Of a stretch of 64,000 bases of DNA, positions 1 through 10,900 are shown one piece after another (within the stretch, counting starts at the first letter, position 1; every line of letters starts with the position of its first letter). The DNA comes from Rhabdornis inornatus. Its lineage: Eukaryota; Chordata; Aves; Passeriformes; Rhabdornithidae. Location: positions 1 through 64,000 of the forward strand of contig VWZS01004484.1 in assembly GCA_013397075.1 (NCBI GenBank), written 5' to 3'. The position numbers were made by a program, and so were the translations under genes. The notes beneath the pieces are model-generated. The model saw only the letters and a program-made list of their open reading frames with translations, ran no database searches and was not told the DNA's origin.

Positions 1-1448
1 ATTTGATCATTACCCAGTCCCCAGGATTTAACATTATGAATCGTAGTTTGAGGGATGCCTTTATGCCTTAACTCCCTGATACTTAAGCTGTGAGCGTGAA
101 AAACAGTTATAGCAATTGCAGATACCCCTGTTTGTAGGGATTTAATGGAAACCTTTTAAACACCATTTAACTTAATGGAAATCACAGCACACAACTTCAC
201 ATAAACATTTTTGCAAACTTAAATGCAGAGGCAAATTCCTTTCCAGAATGGGTGGGACATTGTGGTACAGTCTTCCCCACCTTTGGTCCTTCCCCATACC
301 AACCAATTAGTTAATCATGCCCACAGTCAGTCATGCCACCATAAGTTCTACTCACTTCCTCAACTTTCTTCCCTACACACCCTAAGGTAGGTCCTGTATC
401 CACGCAGGCAACATAAGGTCACACAGAATCCTGTAACATTGAGTCTGAAATGTATTGGTTGTCTCCCTTTGGTGAGGTTCAAAGGGGGGGACAATGGGAT
501 GCTCCTTTTCCTTTGATGGTCTCAGGAGTAACCAATCGTGTGCCCTTCTTCACCTCACCCTCTGCAGAACTCTGCTCACCATCATTTGCCTTCAATGAAG
601 AAAAACCTAAATAAAAAGCAACCTAGAAATCCCCTTCCTAGTGCAAAGAATACATAGAGAATCTGTGCTGGAAAAAGAATATTTGTAGTGGACAGTGAAT
701 TTATTCTGTGTACAAACAGGAAAGGCCAGGCCAGTCCTGACATGAGATGAGTCACATCCAGTGCTTGCTACCCCCTTGGGCAATATTGAACTGTTCAGCC
801 TCACAGTCCCATGTTCCAGCACTCCCACTGGGGTCACCAGAGCCACCTTGAAACAAAGTTCTTTGTTCCTGTCATCAAGATTTCATCCTGGACTGAAAGA
901 GGGAAAGGTAATTTATTCATTTGAAATCACTGTATCAAATCCTAGAGCTCTTCTGTGTTAAGAGCTAGTGAGGGCTCAGGGAATGGTAATATCTGCTATG
1001 CATGGAAAAATAGCCAAGCTTTTGACACCCAAGCTCTTCTCTTAACCTGAAAGAGAATTAGCACCTGTTAGTGTTAAATTTGTGTGGAGGGCAACTGTTC
1101 TGTTATACTTGATCAAAAATTAGTGTCCACAGAAAGAGGCAAAAAATAAGGTAGGAGGTGGCAAAAGGTAGGAGGAAAACAAAGCATACCCCAAGCCACT
1201 GTTTTTCCCAAATCCAGGATTTTCTGTTTGGAAGGAGTGGGGTGTAGAGTAGCTTTCCCTTGAGATTCAAGACTGAGAGGCCAGAGCTAGAAGGGTTGTT
1301 CAGTGAGAAATCCCCTCTCCCTGGTCTGTACAGCAGTTGTTCCTTAGCTTTCACATGGATGCTTAAAACCCAACATATCTATCCTTCATCTGACCCAAAC
1401 CTCAGCCAATATCCATGATCAGACCTCATTTCCCCCTTAATCCATTCT

Positions 1449-1518
1449 ATCATACAATATTGTACATACAATAAAATACAATAAATACAATATCTGTCAT
1501 ACATTATCTATCATACAA
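1449..1518. repeat. AT-rich low-complexity tract with short imperfect repeats
   Basis: The stretch is made of recurring TACAATA and CATACA-like words, for example three close copies of ACAATA around 1463-1492. It is an imperfect simple-sequence tract with no gene content, and the copies are too diverged to define a single unit length. Confidence 0.5.
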
Positions 1519-3977
1519 TCTCAACCTCACCCTTAGCTTTTGTGTTGGGAACGTGTTTCCACCAGGCTAGTTTTCTTCCAGAGGGGCTGTCTGAGGGTAT
1601 CTCTGTTGGTACCTTTTCACATCCTTCTCCCCTTGGAAGTTCCTTACTTGCTCCTAGCCCCAGCTCGTATGTGGATGGCATTGCTTGCATTTTCATTTTT
1701 TCATGGGGGCCCATAACAAACAAAAATCACACAATGCTTTCATTTACATTCACATTCTTTAATAGGACTTTTTAAAACAGGAATCTTACTATGAACTGAG
1801 ATTTCAACCCTAAAACCATAGCAGCAGTCCTTTCTCATTCCCCTAATGGGTTTGGCTTGCTGAGACACAGAGCTTTGCTCCAGCTGTGAAACTGCATCCT
1901 GGATTGCCAGAGTTTGGCCTGAAAGGGTGGCTGAATCCAGGTGCAGATCATTAAAGACAAGTGCAGATTGCCCTCTGCTCTTTTTTTTTTTTCCCCCTGT
2001 AGCTCCCTAGAATATGTGAATGCTCCCCTTCTCCCTCTGTGTATATGGGCTTTTTAAAATCAATAATTACCAGTGTCTGAAAAGACATATAACAAGAGCC
2101 ATCATCCTTTAAATGATGACAACTTTGACAGGCAGGATACAAAACCATGGCCCTCAGTGCATCACAGAGAGAGAGGGGCAGGCACATCACCACTGCCATC
2201 CTCTGAGCAGAGACACACACCCATTAAAATCACAAGCAGCTGCACTTTAAGAGAGATTTGTGCATTACTAAGCAACATATTGTAATAAAGAAAAATATAT
2301 TGTGCCGCAGCAAGGATTATGAAATACCTAAGAGACCTGTAAAACATAATTAACAGGATATTGCAGATTTATAAAGCTGTAATGACATAAATTTGCTGTT
2401 CATAATTTAAATTAAACTGAACAGTTGTATGTGCTCTTCACTGTAAAGACAGGTGAGCTCTTTCAACACCAACATTTTTCTGCATGTGGCTTTTGCCTAC
2501 AATTAACATCAGGGTGACTCAGAAGAAATCTTTTATATTTGTGTTTTATGGAACCATCTTAACGGTACAGAGGTGAAAAACAAAAATTCATAAATCAGGT
2601 TGGTGAAGAACATTGTTTATCGCAAAATGTTTAGCAATAGAGTCCAGTAGTTTGACATCTCTTTTCAAACTGATGAAAGTTCTTTAAAGAAAAAATAAAA
2701 ATCGAGACTTGTCCATAGCAAGACAGCACATGGCAAGGTAGGCTGTGGATTAGGAACACCCTGACTAATTTCACTTGTGCAGACAGCTGCAGCACAGGAA
2801 CACACTCCTGGTGAAAACTCAAAATATTTGCTAGGGAACACTGAGGAGCATGCCGTGAATACTGAATTCACAGTTGGCTCTGTACAGCTCATAACCAAGT
2901 CTTCCCTTGATCTAGAGTTCCAAAGTTACTCTAATTACTCAGAAGGTTTCTCTCTGAATTTGTGCATCAGAACAGAAAATAAAGGCGTTACCTCATGATC
3001 TGCAGCATGTCCTAGCAAGAACATGTCACAATTTGAAAAACATAAGGAAAAGTATATTCAAAATTAAGACACTTTTTTCATTGCAACCAAGTATATCCAT
3101 CTAGCATGAATGTATTTTCCTGCCTGTCACCGAATCACTGCGTTTCAAGTCCAGGGCTTTCCACAAATTTGGGTAATGAGACACCTACAGTCAATTTGTG
3201 CTGTCTCTAAATGGACCTGTGCCAATTCACACAGGGGAAGAATCTCCCTTGTCACTTCTTTATTTGCTACTATCATTTCTCAGCCATATGAAGACCATTT
3301 TAATGCTTTTGGTTTAGTAAAATATTTTACCTGTTTTAAGGCAGGGTTTGATCATGTTAAACACATTTAAAATGAACTACTCAAATGAAATTAATAATTT
3401 GATTAGATTCAGTTTGAAAAGTTTTTAATTTTGTCGGGATTTGAGAAGAACAGATTGCTGTCACTGAGAGAGCTTTCCATGCCTCTTGAACAATAGATAA
3501 TTTAATTCATAAATGACACAAAGGGAAAGGAAGTGCTAAAACCTAGCTTTAATCTTTCTTATATGGTGCAAAAAATTGCTAAAAGATTACTGGTCAATAA
3601 TTTTTCAGTATTTTTATTTTACAATTTTTAGAAGGGTAAAGATCGCTTATCCAAGTAGTTTAATATTCCAGAACCCCTTTCTTTCTTGCCAAATATTCAG
3701 GGTCTTCTGCACTGTACATTGTGAGCTTCTCCCAAAGCTGAGCAAAACCAGTGAATGTTCTTGACAGGTCCTCCATTATAATTTATAATTTTTTGTAGCT
3801 GAAGTGGTTTTGCCTCACTAAAATTGACTGTCAGATAATTCCAAATAATCAAAAAGGAAAACGACAGGTGGCCAGATTCTGGAGCAACAGAAGATGAAAA
3901 TCAAGGATCTCCAAGATACAGCCCCAGTAATCCGGAAATCAGGCATTGATTCAGTTTGAAATTATGTTATTCTTCAG

Positions 3978-4093
3978 AGACAGGACTAACAAAGCAAAAC
4001 AACAAAGCAGTCATGTGGAACTATGGCAATGGAATAACCTCAAGACAGAATCAGCTTGGGTGGGAAAAGAACAAGAGTCACTACACCCAGCAG
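3978..4093 (+). other. Candidate internal exon (weak evidence)
   Basis: A moderate acceptor (TTATTCTTCAG) is followed by 116 bases and a donor close to consensus (CAG then GTAAGAAA). Two of the three frames are open, so the open frame carries little weight. Neither translation resembles a family I know. It could be an exon of a long non-coding RNA, a coding exon, or chance. If coding, the frame ending exactly on a codon boundary would be phase-compatible with the candidate at 22047-22107. Confidence 0.12.
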
Positions 4094-6950
4094 GTAAGAA
4101 AAATATCTTGGGAAGGAAACAAAGAAAACTCTAAACAAAGAAACAAACAAAACCCAACCAAATAACCCAGCCCCCCTAATATCAGTTTCTGAGAAAAAGA
4201 ATAAATCACCTCAAATCTCTCATTCTGGAATTTCCAGGAATGCCATATGACGGGCTAGAAAGGAACTTAAGCTGCTCTAAATTTACAATGAATTATTGTA
4301 AAATTGCCTCACTAGAATTATGCCAGTTATGTACGTATTTTAAGTGCTAAGGAACAGATTAACTAAAATGAGAAAAATATTTTAAAAAGCAATCTAGAAA
4401 AGTTTTAGTCAAGTAGTCTAAATTGGGGTATTTAGTCATAGAACAAATTCTAGGGTTTATTATTACCAGTATTAAAGTAAACAGATCCTTATTTGGGATC
4501 TGCCAGTTTTCAAAATGTTATTTTTTTTAATTCAGCTAATCTTCAAAAACATTTTGGATCCTCGGGTATAATCCTGAGAGACTTCTGTGGGGGATTTATA
4601 GATTTGGGTCAGATTAAATAAAATATTTTGTGTGCAGCTTTGGAATTACAAGGTTGGTTTTGAAACATGTCTCTTATCACTACTTCTGCTGTGACCCAAA
4701 TGAAAGAAAATGCCATTCCTTGGCTACCAGAGGATGAAAACCAAAGTACAGAAACAGTGGGATTCCTAGTCCCTGTGGCTGAACAAATGCAGATAAATCT
4801 CAGAAAAAGGTTCATAAGTTTTATGGAAATGTGAAACAATATCTGCATGTATAATTAAGGCAAAGGATGCACAATTTTACAATCTAAAATCTTGGGAAAA
4901 TGCTGAAAATCAGCCAACAGTGAAGCAGAACATAACATATAAACAAACAGGTTGCAGAGCAATTTAGAAATTCAAGAAGTGATGTAATTCTCATTATCAT
5001 TCATGTATCACAAGCAACTAATAATGGTATCATGAGGCATGGCTTTTTTATTAGCATAATTTTCTTCTTGATGCTGCCATTATGGTTGTCTTATGTTGAC
5101 AAATGACTGCTGCCCATTCCTACATCTGCTCCCATCTCCCTTAGACAAATTATTTTATGTTTCTGTGCTACCTAAAACAAAAAATGACCCCCCCAAACAA
5201 TCCTTTTTATTTTGTTTCTGTTTAATCACTTTGTTTTCTCTATTCATTTATGCCATGTTTTTTTATGATTACAGGTAGTTGAATTTCACTGTTTCATGTC
5301 GAGGATCACGAAAAATTTTGTAAGTGTAACCTTTGAGAAATATTAATTCAGCTTCTTCCTAATCATTATAGATACATATTCTACTGTGACTGTGTTTTGG
5401 TTGGGATGTACTCTGGGTGTATTCTGAATTATAATCTTTGCATGGGAAAAACCACCTGGAAACAATCTTCAGATTAAACAATTACAATAAAATGTTATTG
5501 TATTGTATTGCTCAAAGTTCCATGCAGCTGTTAAATCAATGCAATTTATCTACACTACAGCAGAGTTACAATATCCAAAACTGTGAAGATGGTGTTTAAA
5601 ACACAGAGCTATCATTACAGGTCAGATAGATTTTCTAGGAGTCTGGACCCTACAAAATGAATTTTAATACAGAAAATCCTGTCACATCCTGAGCCAGGAT
5701 TCTGAACAGTTTCCTCCAGTCTTTGAAGTGCTCCACTGGTTTTCAGTAATGCCACCTACTGAGGTATCTCCATGGAAATTAAAGGAATACAACAGTTCAT
5801 TAGAAGCTCATCAGCAGCATGTTAAAAAACCCTTAAGTCTGTAACACCCTGCCCTTTCTGAGGAAAATCTATAATTTCTGGCAACAGATTATTAAAAATA
5901 TATGATATAGCATAATGTTTGCATATTCTCAGTATTTATGAAAAACATTTCTACTGAATTCATTAGCTGCCTTTTTAAGGATTCACAAATTTGTTATTAC
6001 CTAAAGATTTTTAGCTAAGTGAGTAGGTGAGTAAAAAACTCCATTCAGCTATTAATAGCAGTGGCAAAAAAAAATTACTTACATTGAAAATTTCTCTTTC
6101 TACTTTTACTTTTAAGAAGAAAACAAACTCACACACAAAAAAAGACAAGAAAATGAAAAATTGTTTACCCTTTGTCCTCCCAAATCAATAGCCTAATCAA
6201 AAGAATCTTAAATTACATGACATTGGAATACCCTACAGAAATGAGCCATTCTAAGATCTATTTACCAAGGACAAGATAATCTTAGATGGGGCATGTTGTG
6301 TACAAAATGGATTTGTTTTGTTTAAATAAAATGTTCTTAGGTTAAATTAATACAATATGCATTAAAAAAATAGAAATTAAACTATGATTTTGCTCTAAAA
6401 AAAAAATAATTGCTTAAGCATTGAAGTTAACGAACCCAAATTTGATGTAACATTCTCAAAATATTTAACAATGTCATCATACTAAATTGAAAACAAAACA
6501 AAAAAGGAGAAAGTCTCTTAAACCTCAAAAAGAAGCTTGCCCTCCAAAAATAGAATTAGAAAGCCATAAACAGTTTTGCTATTGTGTGGTAGGAAATAAG
6601 GGATTAATGAATGCTGGAAACTCCTCTGGAGCTGACATTTATGCATTTATACTGCCAGACAGTATCAGGGCACAACCAAGCAGATTTTCTGGAAGTGTGT
6701 TCCTGTACAGTACAGCAAAATAATTACCTAAAGAATTCCAAACCATCTTGCACAGTTGAGAGTCTCTGGTTATTGGCTCAGATCCAGTAGGTGTATGTGT
6801 ATATATATAATTTTCATGGCAAAGCTCATGGCATGCCAATGCATTCTGCTCTGCCTTGGATTTTCCAGGCTGTTCAGGTACTCCACTGGGCAATGCAGAG
6901 CTGTTTGCAGTCATTTAGACACGAGTCAAGAGTTATCTTAAGCAGGCACA

Positions 6951-7735
6951 CTGTTTTGTCAGCTGAATGCTGCTGCTGCAGGGTCAGGGCTCAGCTGCTG
7001 CAGCACAAGCACTGAGTGTTGCCTTGGGGCTCAGAGATGTCCTTGTGCAGCTCATGGACATGCCAAGGACGTGTCCCTTTCCCAGCAGGAGCTACAGCAG
7101 CCCAGCACCTCTGAAATGGCATTGGATGCTTCTGGCAGGCACCTGGCCCGTGCCCAGAGCACAGAACAGGTGTTGCAGGCTAAGTGTTGAAGAGTTCCAA
7201 AGCAGTTTGGGTCTTGCTGCCAATGCAGGCACACTCCAGAGTGGCAGGAACAGGAATGGGATTAGCTGTGTACTCAACCCTCCTGGGACAGGGGCTAAGT
7301 CAGCAGCACACAAGAGCAGCAAGCTGAAGGCCCATGCAAAGTCATACCTTGATATCCACTCACAAGGCCATTTCCTGCTGTTTCAGCAGCAAAAAAAAGG
7401 GATTTGCCATTGTATCAGCCTGACCACGTCACTGCCCCTGGCAGAGCCCAGCTCTCTGCAAGGTGCTCATCACAGAAACAGCAAAGAGAACCAAGCTTGG
7501 TGCATCCAGCTTCTCACACCTACCAGCATCTGCTACTCAAGACTGAGCAATAGCCATGTTCTAAAACAAAGAGGAATCTCTGGCAGAAATCTATACAGGA
7601 CAGTACTGGGGAGCAATGCACTTATCAGGAACTATAGACTATCACAGCCAGGAATTGCTTCTAATGCACAACTATTCCATAAAATGAAACATTATTGTAC
7701 CACAGAACCTACAACTGCTGAAGGCATTTAAAATT
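6951..7735. other. GC-richer unique block
   Basis: This block is clearly richer in G and C than its flanks but remains CpG-poor, so it is not a CpG island. It opens with CTGCTGCTGCAG-type words. Reverse-strand frames of 60 and 76 codons overlap the long forward frame, as expected where high GC lowers stop-codon frequency. A TATATATAA string lies at 6802-6810, about 160 bases before the start codon of the long frame, with nothing else promoter-like around it. Confidence 0.5.
6967..7731 (+). other. Longest open frame (254 codons), function unknown, probably non-coding
   Basis: The frame begins at an ATG that directly follows an in-frame TGA, so it is open from stop to stop. The start context is weak, with T at -3 and C at +4. 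The predicted protein has a hydrophobic, alanine- and leucine-rich first 35 residues and is then rich in Ser, Gln, Asn and His with scattered Cys. I see no domain, repeat, signal peptide or transmembrane pattern that fits a known family. No AATAAA signal closely follows the stop. Its length is unusual for AT-rich non-coding DNA, but local GC content partly explains this. It could be a chance frame, a lineage-specific new ORF, or part of a non-coding transcript. Confidence 0.12.
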
Positions 7736-9072
7736 AGTCAGCACAATCAGTGTTTATTCAGCTTTTTCATTTTGTCCCCTGCAGGTTTCTTCTGATGGTA
7801 TAAAAGCAAACATATCGCTATACCAGAGATATGAAATAATGAGCTAACCACCAATAATAATTTAGTACTGTAAAACAGCAACATAATTACTGTCATTACT
7901 TCATATTCAGTATAATAATATTATGCTACAAATCCTGAAAAGCAATGTATAGATATTGATAATTGATTAATGGCAATTTTTTCTCATTATTTAGCTTGAA
8001 TTTATACACTTTTCATAAATTTCAATACTTCAAATTACTTTCAAAGTTTTCTGGCATCAAGCACTAAGATGAGAGCACATTTTCCTGAGGATATTAAAAC
8101 TCTGAAAAACTTTATTTTAATTATTTGTGTGTGTGTTTGCATCCAGGAAGACTGGCAGAGCTGGTGACTAATAGCAAAACCAGTATCTGACCATATTTAT
8201 CAATATCCCCCCATCAATGGCAAAACCAAAACTGAGGTTCTAGGAGATGAGCAATTGGGAAGCAATAGTCACATAGATTTAGATTGAACTTTGAGGGTTT
8301 TGAAAGGTCTAGAGATGGAAACATTTTTGTTTCAGTGTGATCTACCTTCCTCAGGTTCTAAGACTTGCACATATTGTGTCTAACTGTCTCAGAGAAAAAA
8401 AAAATCGACTTTCAGCTTCAAAATCTCTGATCTAATAGACTATAGATTCTGGCACATCTGTCATTCTAACAATGATAAAACTGGCTGCTCCGAGATCAGA
8501 TCTCATTTTCCTGGAAACTCAGACAGCTGTTATCTTAAAAGGAAAAAAAAAATTGAGATCTTAGCTGCCTTTTAGCCAAAGGAGTCTTGTTACTTTGATG
8601 ACTGCTCATCATTCCATCCTCTTCAATTTTTAAAACTAAATTATACATTTAACAAATTTTAAAAATCAAACAAACAAAAACCTGTGTGAAGAGGCTGGGG
8701 GACCCAGAGCTTTCTTCCCTTGTCAGTAGCTTCATAAAGAGCTTAACAGACATTTCATATGTTCCTGCAGGGAATGGAAGGATCAAAGCATGCAGGATTT
8801 TCAAGATTATGGAAACAAAGACCCACAGCATCCCACGCTGTAGGAAGTGAAACGATTTAAAAACATGACTACTTGAAAATGCTTTCTCATGCAAACCCCA
8901 TGTGAAAGAAAGCTCAGAAGGAGAAAATGAATAACTGAAACATCAACAAGTAAAAAACAATTCACAGTTAAAATTTGCCTCCAAATTTAGGTAAGTTCAT
9001 GGGATCTAAACGTGAACAGGCAAAGGCCAAAATGCACTGCTGTTCTCTACAAAACTGGACCTCAAAGGCTCA
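7736..9072. other. AT-rich unique DNA, nothing recognised
   Basis: No gene, element or clear repeat is visible. There is a short GT run near 8126-8138, and TATAAAAG occurs at 7799-7806 without any other promoter feature. Confidence 0.5.
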
Positions 9073-9126
9073 GCATTTGTACATAAGGGTGCATTTGTAC
9101 ATAAGTGTACATTTATACACTTTTAC
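9073..9126. repeat. Short minisatellite, 18-bp unit, about 3 copies
   Basis: GCATTTGTACATAAGGGT at 9073-9090 is followed by a near-identical unit at 9091-9108, differing at one position, and by a more diverged third unit from 9109. In the forward frame it encodes a HLYI(R/S)V-type repeat, a by-product of the 18-base period rather than evidence of a protein. Confidence 0.75.
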
Positions 9127-10795
9127 CTCCTATTGTCACCTTTGCCAAAACCAGGAATTAAAAATTATGTATGATGTCCAATTTTCTGTTTAAAGCCCTG
9201 CAGACATAGAAATCACAACCAAATCACATTCCTGTTCCAAAATGATCACCCCAGTATCTTCCCAATAGCAACTAGCACCAGTATTTTAAACGCAAGCACC
9301 TGCATCCTCATAGAAACTCTATATCCAGTGAAGACACGCTCCAAAAAAGTCTTACTGAATGAAAAACAAAACACCAGCACCCACAAGGAAAAGAGAGAGC
9401 TTCAGGGAGAGTCTCCAACCAGATTCTTTGTACAAAGCACAGAGACTCTGTGCAGCTGCCCAAAGGTCCTGCTTCCTCTGCTGATGCAGGTGAATCTCCT
9501 CCTGTGGAAGCTTTTCCTGGCCAGACACACCAGGATCTGGCTGGCTGGAACTCCTTGTCTGTGAAATAGGGAGAGCTGGCACAAAAATAGGACAGCTAAA
9601 CACTAAAAATTGCCTTCTGTTTTTTCCTATAGGACTTCTCAAATAAATTACATCTCTGGGAGCTGTGTCTCTGCATAAGTGGTTTATTAGAGTGTTTCTA
9701 CCTTTCTCTACCACACCAGCTTGTGTCAACCTGCAATCAAAGTGCCAGGTGAAGAACTTGACCAACACTGTTGCTGCAATAAATAAGAATTTACATAAGT
9801 GTTTACATCTGAAGAGATCAGTTCCTAATGATGCTCAATGCCTACAGTTCAGTTCCTGGTTGCCCAGCATCTCTTATAAACCTGAAAACAGTTTGGCTTC
9901 TGTTCATGTCACATGGAAAACTCCAGGCATTTTTTTGTCTCATTGCCGTTTAAATTTCTCTTGATCCACTTATAAAGAAGATGGGAAAGTGGAAAATGCA
10001 TCTTGTCAGACTTTCTTTATTGCATTCTTGTAAACAGGCCAAAATCCCACTTAGTTCTTACAGAGACTAAACTCTCAGTTCATTGGCAAAGATCAAAACA
10101 TAAACAGAAAGAAAAGCCGTAATGTATGACTTGGAGCAGCAGCAGCATTACAGCACAGCACAGAGAAACTGACTCCATTCCACTGAATGAGAGGGCACGA
10201 GAGACTTTGCAAAAGTCTCCTCAAAATAAACAAGTTTTTAAACTGGGAGAATTCCCCCTAGAATTTCACAGTCTTCACAGGTTCAGACACACCAAAAGAA
10301 TGAAAGGCCAGAAGAAAGTTTGCTTGGCAATCTGATATTTGCTACAGATTGAGAATTTAGAGGTTTAGAGAATCAGGACCATGCTAGCAGGCAACAAGGA
10401 TTTGCAGCTGTAGTTTCCATCTTACAGTTTTCTTTTTAAAAAGTCATGTTGAATGGAATTTTATTTTTATGCTTGTTTCTTTCTTCATTGCTTTCATGAC
10501 AAGGCCTGCCAAGGGAAGCTGTATCTTGAGGATTGTGCAAATATTATCATTTTCTACTGCACAGATGAGTTTCCACTGCACATCTTAAGGACAAATTCAC
10601 AGTTATTTCAGGTGGTGAGGATTTTCTAAATTGTTCATATAGCAACTAGAGAATTGGGCTCCATTTTCATATACAAGAAATCTTTACAGGCCCTTCAGTT
10701 AAAATAAAAATTTCTGACTCATAAACGGCACTGATTTGTTCTGGAACCATTCCAAACATCAGAAAGAAAATCCTCACTGTTTACAAGTTACTTAC

Positions 10796-10900
10796 TGGGT
10801 AAATCCACAAGCATGTTAAAGATGACTTTCAAAGCCTCCATTAAAACAATCATCAAATACTGTAACCTTCCAATAAAAATCAAATATTCTAGGCTATTAT
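10796..10900 (-). other. Candidate internal exon, 105 bp, unknown protein
   Basis: Read on the minus strand, a strong acceptor (TTTGTTTTTCTACTTCAG) is followed by 105 bases and a strong donor (CCA then GTAAGTAAC). Only one of three frames is open. It takes two bases to complete a first codon, gives 34 codons and leaves one base, so the exon is phase-symmetric (1-1). The product is a leucine- and isoleucine-rich helix-like segment with the words EYLIFIGRLQYL and EALKVIFNMLVDLP, which could be a transmembrane helix or a HEAT/ARM-like helix. I do not recognise the gene. The signals are good but could occur by chance in 64 kb. Confidence 0.2.

Larger units (their letters stand above)
1..6950. other. 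AT-rich unique DNA, no gene recognised
   Basis: No open frame here exceeds about 91 codons, and none shows a domain or signal peptide I recognise. Small low-complexity items are a 12-base T run at 1981-1992, a tract rich in short ACAAT-like units at about 1449-1518, and an A/C-rich stretch at about 4130-4175. A possible spliced exon on the plus strand is listed separately at 3978-4093. I see no CR1 or LTR signature, although strongly decayed copies would escape reading by eye. Confidence 0.6.

Noticed and set aside
7799..7806. TATAAAAG as a promoter
   Set aside because: An isolated motif without GC-rich flanks, initiator or downstream gene. Such strings are common in AT-rich DNA.
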